Assembly (NCBI GenBank): GCA_036276255.1 | Contig: DASUPK010000198.1 | Location: 1 to 6,344, forward strand | Reading direction: 5' to 3' | Origin: DASUPK01 sp036276255 | GTDB lineage: Bacteria > Actinomycetota > Thermoleophilia > Solirubrobacterales > 70-9 | DNA: 6,344 nt | Shown here: positions 1 through 5,913 of the stretch, piece after piece | Numbering within the stretch: position 1 is the first letter of the stretch | Layout: each line of letters starts with the position of its first letter | Position numbers and translations under genes: made by a program | Notes under the pieces: model-generated | Seen by the model: only the letters and a program-made list of their open reading frames with translations | Told to the model about the DNA's origin: nothing | Database searches by the model: none

Positions 1-1079
1 CGGTGCCAGAGCATCCCGCGCGGAGCCTCGCTCCAGCCGCAGCCGGCGGACGCCCGCGGCTCGGGCACCTGCGCGGGCGGGTCGGGCGGCTCGTAGCCCG
101 CGATCAGGGCGAGAGCCTCCTCCAGCGCGAAGATGATCTCGACGCCGCGGACCAGGATCGATTTGAACGGGTTGCGGCACTCCTTCCCGAGCCCCGCGCC
201 CTCAGCCGACTCCTTCGCGCCATCGGTGAGCTGATCGTAGTTGAGCGAGTAGCGGGCCATCGGGCCGAGGAAGTAGGTCGAGCCATCGGACATGCGCGAC
301 TGCAGGGCCGTCGAGTGCTCGATGTGCTGCTCGGAGAAGTGCTCCTCATACTCCCCGGGACCGATGTCGAGGTCGGAGGAGGAAACCAGCCTCCCGTCCT
401 CGATCGCGTACCGGTCCGGATCGCGCAGCGCCACGAACTCGTAGTCCTGCTCGAAGTCCGGGAAGTCGAGGCCCGCCAGGAAGGCGACCGCGCCGCGCAT
501 GAACTCCCGCGACTCCTCCAGCGCCGGCACCAGCGCGTCGAGATGCTCGCGCCCGGGCGCCTTGTAGAAGCCGCCGACCCTGGTGTTGATCGGATGGATC
601 GCGCGACCGCCGACCGTCCGCAGCAGGTCGTTCCCCATCGCCTTCACCCGCAGCGCCCCCTCCACCACCTCGCGGTGATCGCGCGCCATCTGCCAGGCAG
701 AGTCGAAGCCGAGGAAGTCCGGGGCGTGCAGCAGGAAGACGTGGAGGGCGTGGGACTCGATCCACTCGCCGCAATACATCAATCGCCGCAGGGACCGGAT
801 TCGCTCGTCGACCTTGACGTCAAGCGCGTCCTCCATCGCGTTGAAGGCGCTCGTCATGTAGGCGACCGGGCAGATGCCGCAGATCCGCGCGGTGATGTCC
901 GGCGCTTCCTTGAAATCACGCCCGCGGAGGAAGGCCTCGAAGAAGCGCGGCGGCTCGTAGATCTGCAGCTTGACGTTCTCGACCTCGCCGCCGCGGATCC
1001 TCACCTGCATCGCGCCCTCCCCCTCGACGCGGGCGAGGGCCTCGGTCCTGATCGTCCGAGTCCCGCCGTTCTCAGCCAT
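1..1079 (-). CDS. hyhL: [NiFe] hydrogenase large (alpha) subunit, group 3b type, C-terminus cut by window edge
   Basis: This is the catalytic subunit of a cytoplasmic bidirectional NAD(P)-coupled [NiFe] hydrogenase; it carries the Ni-Fe site that splits or makes H2. Seen: 359 complete codons from an ATG at 1079, with RVEGEG near residues 17-22, YEPPRFFEAFLRGR just before the L1 motif, and RICGICPVAY at 65-74, whose Cys67 and Cys70 would be the first pair of nickel ligands. GWSEAPRG at 348-355 holds the Arg that lies over the active site in the family. The reading frame is open to base 1. Relatives run to roughly 420-430 residues, so the missing 60-70 residues should contain the DPCxxC ligand pair and the endopeptidase-processed tail. 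The L1 motif ends in Tyr74 rather than the His common in other hydrogenase groups; I recall this as typical of group 3b. The start overlaps the hyhS stop by 8 bases with only a weak upstream GAG, which implies translational coupling. The family call is firm; the 3b subgroup is well supported by the gene order and the neighbouring gamma and beta subunits. Confidence 0.97.
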   Translation of the reverse strand, partial: MAENGGTRTIRTEALARVEGEGAMQVRIRGGEVENVKLQIYEPPRFFEAFLRGRDFKEAPDITARICGICPVAYMTSAFNAMEDALDVKVDERIRSLRRLMYCGEWIESHALHVFLLHAPDFLGFDSAWQMARDHREVVEGALRVKAMGNDLLRTVGGRAIHPINTRVGGFYKAPGREHLDALVPALEESREFMRGAVAFLAGLDFPDFEQDYEFVALRDPDRYAIEDGRLVSSSDLDIGPGEYEEHFSEQHIEHSTALQSRMSDGSTYFLGPMARYSLNYDQLTDGAKESAEGAGLGKECRNPFKSILVRGVEIIFALEEALALIAGYEPPDPPAQVPEPRASAGCGWSEAPRGMLWH

Positions 1080-1854
1080 CCGACTCGAGCCTCTCGCTTT
1101 CGGTCGCAAATGGCTTCGCCGCCGTCTGGAAGGTCCGGTAGACCCGGATCAGGTCGACCTCGTCCATCCCGAGACCCTCGAACCAGCCGGAGAGCGACGG
1201 CGCATTCGGCGACTCCATCGGCCCGAAGCAGCCATAGCAGCCGCGGTCGTAGCTCGGGCAGAGCGCGCCGCAGCCGGCGTGGGTAACGGGCCCGAGGCAG
1301 GGCGTCCCGTGGGCGACCATCACGCAGACGTTCCCGGCGCGCTTGCACTCGACGCAGACCGAGTGATTGGCGACGGCCGGCTTGCGCTCGTTGACGAACG
1401 CGCTGATCACCTCCAGAAGCTGGTGGTGGTTGACCGGGCATCCCTGCAGCTCGAAGTCGACGTTGACGTGGGATGAGATCGGCGTCGAGGTCTCGAGGGT
1501 CGAGATGTAGTCCGGGGTTGCGTAGACGACCGACATGAAGTCCTCGACGTCGGCGAAGTTCCGGAGCGCCTGGATGCCGCCGGAGGTCGCGCAGGCACCG
1601 ATCGTGATCAGGCGGCGCGACTTCGCTCGGACCTCCTTGATCCGCTCGGCATCATGCGGAGTGGTGATCGAGCCCTCGACCAGCGAGAGGTCGTACGGGC
1701 CCTCGACCTCGCCGCGCGTCGCCTCCAGGAAGTAGGCGACCTCGATCTGGTCGGGGAGAGAGACGAGCTCGCGCTCGAAGTCGAGCAGGGAGAGCTGGCA
1801 GCCGTCGCAGGAGGCGAACTTCCAGACCGCGAGCTTCGGGCGCTCGCCGCTCAC
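1072..1854 (-). CDS. hyhS: [NiFe] hydrogenase small (delta) subunit, group 3b type
   Basis: This iron-sulfur subunit passes electrons between the Ni-Fe site of the large subunit and the diaphorase part of the enzyme. Seen: 260 residues from a GTG start. The proximal [4Fe-4S] ligands are Cys16 and Cys19 (SCDGCQ), Cys88 (GACATSGG) and Cys139 (QGCPVNHH). A second Cys-rich region has Cys167, Cys170, Cys177, Cys186, Cys195, Cys199, Cys206 and Cys209, enough for two further clusters. There is no twin-arginine signal peptide and no C-terminal membrane anchor, so the protein is cytoplasmic, as expected for group 3. An upstream extension to 1965 is open, but its Arg/Pro-rich translation has no family resemblance. 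The GTG at 1854 forms a GTGA overlap with the hyhG stop and follows GAGGGAG, so I prefer it. The end overlaps hyhL by 8 bases. Confidence 0.96.
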   Translation of the reverse strand: MSGERPKLAVWKFASCDGCQLSLLDFERELVSLPDQIEVAYFLEATRGEVEGPYDLSLVEGSITTPHDAERIKEVRAKSRRLITIGACATSGGIQALRNFADVEDFMSVVYATPDYISTLETSTPISSHVNVDFELQGCPVNHHQLLEVISAFVNERKPAVANHSVCVECKRAGNVCVMVAHGTPCLGPVTHAGCGALCPSYDRGCYGCFGPMESPNAPSLSGWFEGLGMDEVDLIRVYRTFQTAAKPFATESERLESDG

Positions 1855-2678
1855 AGCTCCCTCACCCCGAGCAGCGTGCCGATCCGGCCGACCGGGAAGA
1901 CCGGCCCGTCCTTGCAGACGAAGCGATGGGCGAGCTGGCAGTGGCCGCAGTGCCCGATCGCGCACTTCATGTTCCGCTCCAGCGAGACGTGCATGTTGTC
2001 GAGCGGGACGCCGCGGTCCTGGAGTCCCTGCGAGACGAACCGCATCATCACCTCGGGGCCGCAGACCATGGCCGTCGTCCTCGGGCCCTCAAAAGCGGCG
2101 ACCGGAATCAGCTTCGTGACCAGCCCAACTCGAGCACCCCAATCCCCCGGCGCGGTGTCGACCGTGTACTTGACGTCGATCCCGGACTCCCGCCAGCCCT
2201 GAAGCTCGCCGAAGAAGAGCATCTCGTCGGGCGACCGTGCCCCGTACAGAAGCGACACCGCGCGATAGGAGTCGCGGTTTGCGACCAGGTGATTGATCGC
2301 AAGGCGGAGCGGCGCCAACCCGATCCCACCTGCGACTACGATCACGTCCCCTCCCTCCGCCTCGGCGAGCGGCCAGCTGTTGCCGAAAGGACCGCGGACG
2401 CCGACCTGGGAGCCGGGCTCGATCGAGCAGAGCGCGCTGGTGGCCGCGCCGACGGCGCGCACCGTGTGGCCGAGGCGCTCGCCGGCCCCTCCCCCGCCGC
2501 TGACCGAGATCGGCGCCTCGCCTGCGCCGAAGGCGTAGAGCATCGAGAATTGCCCGGGCCGGAACTTGCCGACGCCGTCGCCGCCGGCAGGCTCGAGCTC
2601 CAGTGTCCAAGTGTCCCCCAGCTCCTGGCGCTTGTCGGCGACAACGTAGGAGATGGGCAGCATCGGATCGGGGACCAT
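1851..2678 (-). CDS. hyhG: Hydrogenase gamma subunit, FAD/NAD(P)-binding reductase with C-terminal [2Fe-2S] motif
   Basis: This is the diaphorase subunit, a ferredoxin-NADP reductase-like flavoprotein that exchanges electrons between the hydrogenase iron-sulfur chain and NAD(P). Seen, numbering from the ATG at 2678 (275 residues): an N-terminal FAD-binding barrel with FRPGQFSML at 39-47 and EAPISVS at 54-60, then RGPFGN at 95-100. The pyridine-nucleotide domain begins with VVAGGIGLAPLR at 114-125 and includes MVCGPEVMMR at 204-213. A C-terminal Cys-x4-Cys-x2-Cys-x7-Cys set (239, 244, 247, 255) matches the [2Fe-2S] motif of the dihydroorotate dehydrogenase electron-transfer subunit family. Start choice: an ATG at 2711 is in frame but lies inside the preceding gene with no ribosome site. 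The ATG at 2678 lies four bases after the upstream stop and eight bases after a GGGGG run; an ATG at 2663 is a third option. NAD versus NADP preference cannot be read with confidence. Confidence 0.95.
   Translation of the reverse strand: MVPDPMLPISYVVADKRQELGDTWTLELEPAGGDGVGKFRPGQFSMLYAFGAGEAPISVSGGGGAGERLGHTVRAVGAATSALCSIEPGSQVGVRGPFGNSWPLAEAEGGDVIVVAGGIGLAPLRLAINHLVANRDSYRAVSLLYGARSPDEMLFFGELQGWRESGIDVKYTVDTAPGDWGARVGLVTKLIPVAAFEGPRTTAMVCGPEVMMRFVSQGLQDRGVPLDNMHVSLERNMKCAIGHCGHCQLAHRFVCKDGPVFPVGRIGTLLGVREL
1857..1863 (-). promoter_or_regulatory. Ribosome binding site deciding the hyhS GTG start
   Basis: GAGGGAG on the minus strand lies just before the GTG at 1854, with five bases between its GAGG core and the start. 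It supports this start over the longer open frame reaching 1965. It sits inside the end of hyhG, consistent with coupled translation through the GTGA overlap. Confidence 0.6.
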
Positions 2679-2682
2679 CGGA

Positions 2683-3150
2683 TCAGCCCCCGGCGACGTG
2701 CCCGTAGACATCGAGGAGCCGCACCCGCGTCGCCTGCAGGCGGTCGACGATCACCGGGATGAAGCGGCGCATCAGCTCGTAGCCGAGCACGGGGTCCTCA
2801 TCGGACTTGCCTCGCAGGCAGGCCGCGTCGAAAGCCACGGTGTGGACGTTGCCGCTCGCACGGGCATCGAAGTCCACGCGGAACGGCGGCACCAGCCAGG
2901 ACCAGCCGAGCAGGTCACCGTCGTCGATCGTCTCGATCGTCACGGCGCCTCGCACGGGGACGAAGACCTCGAGGGCCACCCGGCCGTACCGGATTACGTA
3001 GAAGCTGTCGGCCGGGTCTCCCTCGCGCATCAGGTATTGACCGTCCTCGAAGGTGGTGTTCCGCGCGCAGCCGGCGATCAGCGCAAGGTGCTCCTCGGAC
3101 ATCCCGTCGAACGCTGGCGCCTCCGCGAGCAGCTGTTCAATGGTCTGCAC
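2683..3150 (-). CDS. Single-domain cyclic-nucleotide-binding (CRP-like) protein inside the hydrogenase operon
   Basis: This is a 155-residue protein made almost only of a cyclic-nucleotide-binding beta-roll. Seen, numbering from the GTG at 3150: an N-terminal helix (IEQLLAEAPAFDGMSEEHL), the strand-turn pattern FEDGQYLMREGDPADSFYVIRYGRVAL at about 34-60, a GDLLGWSWL segment at 78-86 where the phosphate-binding cassette would lie, and C-terminal helices ending near residue 150. There is no helix-turn-helix after the roll and no kinase, channel or transmembrane segment. Its place between the beta and gamma subunits suggests a structural or regulatory partner of the hydrogenase; this is inference. 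I recall similar stand-alone domains in other group 3b operons. The cassette is atypical, so binding of cAMP or cGMP is uncertain. Start: the GTG follows the strong purine run AGGAGAGGGGGA and overlaps hyhB by 14 bases. An ATG at 3171 would add seven residues but has no ribosome site. Confidence 0.9.
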   Translation of the reverse strand: MQTIEQLLAEAPAFDGMSEEHLALIAGCARNTTFEDGQYLMREGDPADSFYVIRYGRVALEVFVPVRGAVTIETIDDGDLLGWSWLVPPFRVDFDARASGNVHTVAFDAACLRGKSDEDPVLGYELMRRFIPVIVDRLQATRVRLLDVYGHVAGG

Positions 3151-4300
3151 TGATCCCCCTCTCCTCGCCATCGGGAGCCGGGCCGAGGTCGGTGGCGCGG
3201 ATGGCAGCCGTCTCCTCGGTGATGTCGATCGCCACGGGGCACCAGGTGATGCAGCGCCCGCAGCCGACGCAGCCCGAGGTCCCGAACTGGTCGATCCAGG
3301 TCGCGAGCTTGTGGGTCATCCACTGCCGGTAGCGAGAGGGCGAGCTGTTGCGGACGCTGCCGCCGTGGATGTAGGAGTGGTCGAGGTTGAAGCAGGAGTC
3401 CCACTGGCGCTCCCGCTCGGCCTCCTCCCCGGCGAGGTCGCTCGTGTCCTCGACCGTGTGGCAGAAGCAGGTGGGGCAGACCAGCGTGCAGTTGCCGCAG
3501 GTGAGGCAGCGCTCGGAGACCTCGTCCCAGCGAGGGTGCTCCATGTTGCGGTAGAGCAGCTCCTTGATGCCGTCGGTGTCGAGCTCACGGCCCATCTGCG
3601 AGGCGCACACCTCGGAGACCGCGGCGGCGGCTTCGGCGTCGGCCTCACCGGCCTCGGTCGCGCCGATCTCGGCCAGGATCTCCTCGCCCCGCTCCGATCC
3701 CGACTCCACCAGGAAGCGGTGTTCCCCATCGAGCAGCTCGGTGAGCGCGAGGTCGTAGCCGGACTTCGCCCGCGGCCCGGTGTCCATCGAGACACAGAAG
3801 CAGGTGTTGCCCGCCTTCGAGCAGTTGATCGCGACGATGAAGGCGTCGCGCCGGCGGGCCTCGTAGTCGGCGTCGGTGTAGGAGTCGCCGATGAAGACCT
3901 TGTCCTGGACGCCGATCGCCGCGAGGTCACAGGAGCGGACGCCCAGGAATGCATACTGCGGTCTCTCCTTGGACTGCTCCTCGTAGGCGATCTCGCCGCC
4001 CTCGGCCCGGCGCGCTTTCCAGAGGGTCAGGTTGGGCGGGAAGAGGCGGTCCTTCCAGGAGTTGGGGCCGTTGTTGAACCCGAACAGCGCGTCGTCGCCG
4101 CGCTCCCTGAGGCGATAGGTGCCTGCCTCCTGCTCATCGGTGATCCCGGCGGGCAGCTGGGAGGCCGAGGAAACCTCCTCGTAGAGGATCGCTCCATCCC
4201 GCACGGTCGGGCCGATCACCGTGTAGCCGCGCGCAGCCAGGGCCGCAATCAGGTCGTCGATCGCGGCGCTTCGCAACATGGACGCACTCGAGGCGCTCAC
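3137..4300 (-). CDS. hyhB: Hydrogenase beta subunit, dicluster [4Fe-4S] protein
   Basis: This iron-sulfur electron-transfer subunit is the first gene of the operon and probably wires the hydrogenase small subunit to the flavin subunit. Seen, numbering from the GTG at 4300 (387 residues): the first ferredoxin-type set is Cys265, 268, 271 and 275 (CLTCGNCTLVCP), followed by Cys278 and Cys280 in TCFCH. The second set is Cys344, 347, 350 and 354 (CVGCGRCITWCP). The N-terminal two-thirds has the family patterns GVRSCDLAAI at 120-129 and NCSKAGNTCFC at 159-169, which add four further cysteines. An acidic, Ala-rich stretch at about 204-230 looks like a linker. No signal peptide or membrane segment is present. 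The start is uncertain: the GTG at 4300 and an in-frame ATG at 4279 (residue 8) both lack a clear Shine-Dalgarno sequence. The end overlaps the cyclic-nucleotide-binding gene by 14 bases. Family membership is clear from the dicluster motif and the operon. Confidence 0.94.
   Translation of the reverse strand: MSASSASMLRSAAIDDLIAALAARGYTVIGPTVRDGAILYEEVSSASQLPAGITDEQEAGTYRLRERGDDALFGFNNGPNSWKDRLFPPNLTLWKARRAEGGEIAYEEQSKERPQYAFLGVRSCDLAAIGVQDKVFIGDSYTDADYEARRRDAFIVAINCSKAGNTCFCVSMDTGPRAKSGYDLALTELLDGEHRFLVESGSERGEEILAEIGATEAGEADAEAAAAVSEVCASQMGRELDTDGIKELLYRNMEHPRWDEVSERCLTCGNCTLVCPTCFCHTVEDTSDLAGEEAERERQWDSCFNLDHSYIHGGSVRNSSPSRYRQWMTHKLATWIDQFGTSGCVGCGRCITWCPVAIDITEETAAIRATDLGPAPDGEERGISADH
3154..3165 (-). 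promoter_or_regulatory. Ribosome binding site for the cyclic-nucleotide-binding gene
   Basis: The purine run AGGAGAGGGGGA on the minus strand ends three bases before the GTG at 3150. It is the strongest Shine-Dalgarno-like sequence in the operon and favours this GTG over the ATG at 3171, which lies upstream of the run. It sits within the last codons of hyhB. Confidence 0.65.
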
Positions 4301-4311
4301 TCACGGCGAAG

Positions 4312-4339
4312 ACTATGCCTACCCCCCGCCCGCGTCTAA
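4312..4339 (-). promoter_or_regulatory. Possible promoter of the hydrogenase operon
   Basis: On the minus strand CATAGT (4317-4312) resembles a -10 box, and TTAGAC (4339-4334) lies 16 bases upstream as a poor -35 candidate. Transcription would begin at about 4305-4302, leaving almost no leader before the GTG at 4300, or a leader of about 25 bases before the ATG at 4279. The -35 candidate overlaps one copy of the repeated motif. The match is weak and other promoters are possible. Confidence 0.25.
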
Positions 4340-4348
4340 CCGTGGGGA
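4333..4348 (+). repeat. Repeated motif, copy 1 (candidate operator)
   Basis: The 16-base sequence CGTCTAACCGTGGGGA matches copy 2 at 4388-4403 in 13 of 16 positions, in the same orientation. It lies 33 bases upstream of the hyhB GTG and overlaps the candidate -35 element of the hydrogenase promoter, a position suited to a repressor or activator site. No known regulator consensus is recognised. Confidence 0.35.
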
Positions 4349-4387
4349 CTACGCAGATCGGTGTCGCTTTCCGGATATCCCGTTCGT

Positions 4388-4403
4388 CGTCTAGACGTGG
4401 GAA
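4388..4403 (+). repeat. Repeated motif, copy 2, with a perfect palindrome (candidate operator)
   Basis: CGTCTAGACGTGGGAA matches copy 1 in 13 of 16 bases, 55 bases away. Its first ten bases (4388-4397, CGTCTAGACG) form a perfect palindrome, as expected of a site for a dimeric regulator. Copy 1 keeps only one half of that palindrome well. A role in regulating either operon is inference. Confidence 0.35.
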
Positions 4404-4472
4404 AACTTCGAGCTCAACACGGCGTCAAGGAGACCCGGGAACCGGGCGTCCAGGTCCTCGCGGCGGAGTTAG

Positions 4473-4640
4473 GTCCAGGGCGTTCCCGCCGCTCTCTGCG
4501 GATTGGCTTCGGGCGTGCTCAACACGTTCGGAGTCGGCGCGATCTTCTGCCCGGTCGGCGTGTTCGCCGCGTTGGTCCTGTTGCGCCCGCAGCGCGAGCG
4601 GGAGCCAGCCGGCGCCATGGCGGAAGCCGAGCGCGCCTAG
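4473..4640 (+). pseudogene. Decayed C-terminal fragment of a DHA2-type MFS efflux transporter
   Basis: In the frame ending at the TAG at 4638-4640, the 55 codons after an in-frame TAG at 4470 read like the end of an EmrB/QacA-type drug transporter. VQGVPAALCGLASGVLNT (4473-4526) resembles the conserved GLASGxxNT loop of that family. It is followed directly by a hydrophobic segment (VGAIFCPVGVFAALVLL, 4533-4583), an RPQRERE basic stretch and a polar tail. In intact members roughly a hundred residues normally separate the loop motif from the last membrane helix, so an internal deletion is likely. There is no plausible start or ribosome site, and the upstream frame is closed. A small membrane protein starting at the TTG (4503) or GTG (4515) is the alternative. 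The assignment rests on my memory of the motif. Confidence 0.4.
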
Positions 4641-4680
4641 CCGCGATCTGACGGCGAAGCCGACCCTAGCTGTGACTGAC

Positions 4681-4696
4681 TAGGCTTCCGCGCTCA
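4681..4696 (+). promoter_or_regulatory. Possible -10 element giving a leaderless transcript of the CoA ligase operon
   Basis: TAGGCT at 4681-4686 fits the TAnnnT pattern of a -10 box and ends ten bases before the ATG at 4696, so transcription could start at or within a few bases of the start codon. No Shine-Dalgarno sequence precedes the ATG (CTTCCGCGCTC). No good -35 box is seen at the usual spacing. Confidence 0.25.
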
Positions 4697-5913
4697 TGCG
4701 CTTCTACGAGTTCGAAAGTCGCCGGATAGTCGAGCGGGCCGGGATTCCGGTCACCGAATACGGCTTCTGCAAGACCGCCGACGAGGCCAAGCAGGCGGCA
4801 GAGCGGATCGGCGGACCCACGGTGATCAAGTCCCAGGTGCTCAGCGGCGGCCGGATGAAAGCGGGCGGCGTCAAGTTCGCCGACACCCCCGGGGAGGCGG
4901 CCTCTCACGCCGCGAAGATCCTCGAGCTCGAGATCAACGGCCACATGCCGGTCGGCGTCCTGGTCGACCCGAAGGCCGAGGTCGAGCAGGAGTACTACGC
5001 CGCCGTGCTCTGGGATGGCCGCGCCAAGCGCCCGATGATGCTCTTCTCCGACATGGGCGGCATCGACATCGAGGAGGTCGCCGAGAAGCACCCCGATCAC
5101 GTCGGCCGCGGGCATCTCTCCAACCTCCACCCCGTTCCGGACTTCCGCGCGAAGGAGGTCGTCGCGGCCGCCGGCGGTCTGACGGGCCGCGAGCTCACCC
5201 GCGCCACCCCGGTGCTCGCCCGCCTTGCACAGCTTCAGCGCGACTACGACATGACCCTCGCCGAGATCAACCCGCTCGCCCGCCTCTCCGGCGGCTCCTT
5301 CGTCGCCCTCGACGCCCATATGGAGATGGAGGACGAGGCGGTGGGGCGCCACCAGAAGGTGCTGAAGGAGATCGGCGTGGAACTGGAGGAGCCGCGCGAG
5401 CTGTATGAGCCCTCCGAGTTCGAGCGCAACGTCAAGGCGATCGACGAGGCCGACCACCGTGGCGTCATCCAGGGCAAGGACCACGGCTTCACCGGCAACC
5501 TCGGCCTGGTGATCGGCGCCGGGGGCGGCTCGCTGACGCTGACGGACGCGGTCCGCAGCCAGGGCGGCAAGCCCGCGAACTACGCCGAGATCGGGGGCAA
5601 CCCCTCGGTCGCCAAGTCCTGCGGCCTCGCCAAGGAGGTCCTGCAGAAGGACGGGGTCGAGAAGATCGCGGTGATGATGTCGATCGTCTCCAACACCCGG
5701 GTCGACATCGTCGCCCGCGGCGTGGTCAAGGCCTGCCTCGAGCTGGGCAAGGACCCGGCCGAGACGATCGCCGTGTTCCGAATCCCCGGTGCCTGGGAGG
5801 AGGAGGGCGCGAAGATCCTCGACAAGTACGGGATCGAGTTCCGCGACCGCTCCACCTCGATGTGGGAGGCCGCGGGAGAGGCCGTGCAAGAGATCCAGGG
5901 GGCGGCCGCATGA
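4696..5913 (+). CDS. Succinyl-CoA synthetase beta subunit-like acyl-CoA ligase (ATP-grasp), divergent
   Basis: This is the nucleotide-binding subunit of an acyl-CoA ligase that joins a carboxylate to CoA with ATP or GTP hydrolysis, or runs in reverse; it would act in the cytoplasm with the alpha subunit encoded next. Seen in 405 residues: an ATP-grasp domain with Lys45 (VIKSQV), GGRMKAGGVK at 51-60, the metal-site segment AEINPL at 189-194, and Asp206 (ALDAHME). A CoA-ligase domain follows from about residue 255, with GNLGLVIGAGGGSL at 267-280. The length is close to SucC (about 390). Differences from E. coli SucC as I remember it: EIGGNPS at 298-304 replaces DVGGGAT, and SIVSNTRVDIVARGVVKA at 329-346 replaces the usual NIFGGIVRCD region. 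Those segments resemble ATP-citrate lyase instead. Substrate could be succinate, malate, citrate or another acid. The start is the first ATG, without a Shine-Dalgarno sequence. Confidence 0.9.
   Translation: MRFYEFESRRIVERAGIPVTEYGFCKTADEAKQAAERIGGPTVIKSQVLSGGRMKAGGVKFADTPGEAASHAAKILELEINGHMPVGVLVDPKAEVEQEYYAAVLWDGRAKRPMMLFSDMGGIDIEEVAEKHPDHVGRGHLSNLHPVPDFRAKEVVAAAGGLTGRELTRATPVLARLAQLQRDYDMTLAEINPLARLSGGSFVALDAHMEMEDEAVGRHQKVLKEIGVELEEPRELYEPSEFERNVKAIDEADHRGVIQGKDHGFTGNLGLVIGAGGGSLTLTDAVRSQGGKPANYAEIGGNPSVAKSCGLAKEVLQKDGVEKIAVMMSIVSNTRVDIVARGVVKACLELGKDPAETIAVFRIPGAWEEEGAKILDKYGIEFRDRSTSMWEAAGEAVQEIQGAAA

Larger units (their letters stand above)
4301..4695. other. Divergent intergenic region between hydrogenase and CoA-ligase operons
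   Basis: This 395-base stretch separates the two operon starts and contains no intact gene that I can support. Both open frames on the plus strand (4315-4683 and 4361-4651) give Arg/Ser-rich translations without recognisable motifs. The region holds a decayed transporter fragment near the right side, two copies of a 16-base motif near the left side, weak promoter-like elements for both operons, and a short CCCGG-GAA-CCGGG hairpin at 4434-4446. I see no tRNA, riboswitch or T-tailed terminator. Confidence 0.7.

Noticed and set aside
3..1286. Long plus-strand open frame (427 codons) opposite hyhL and hyhS
   Set aside because: It is antisense to genes with clear hydrogenase motifs; its Arg/Ala/Asp/Val-rich translation has no family features and is explained by GC-rich codon use.
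1855..1965. N-terminal extension of hyhS to an upstream start at 1965
   Set aside because: The extra 37 residues are Arg/Pro-rich antiparallel-frame noise inside hyhG; the GTG at 1854 has a ribosome site and a GTGA overlap.
2679..2711. ATG at 2711 as the start of hyhG
   Set aside because: It lies 29 bases inside the preceding gene without a Shine-Dalgarno sequence; the ATG at 2678 follows a G-run and the upstream stop.
3053..4339. Long plus-strand open frame (428 codons) opposite hyhB
   Set aside because: It is a shadow of the dicluster iron-sulfur gene; the translation is low-complexity Val/Ala/Gly/Arg with no motif and it crosses the hyhB promoter region.
4434..4446. CCCGG-GAA-CCGGG hairpin as a terminator
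   Set aside because: The stem is only five pairs with no T-tract, and no gene ends nearby on either strand except the decayed fragment further downstream.
4361..4651. A 96-codon plus-strand frame in the intergenic region
   Set aside because: No ribosome site and no motif; it is Arg/Gly-rich and overlaps, in another frame, the transporter-like fragment.
4666..5889. Long minus-strand open frame (407 codons) opposite the SucC-like gene
   Set aside because: The plus strand has unmistakable ATP-grasp and CoA-ligase motifs; the antisense product is Asp/Leu/His-rich with no recognisable domain.
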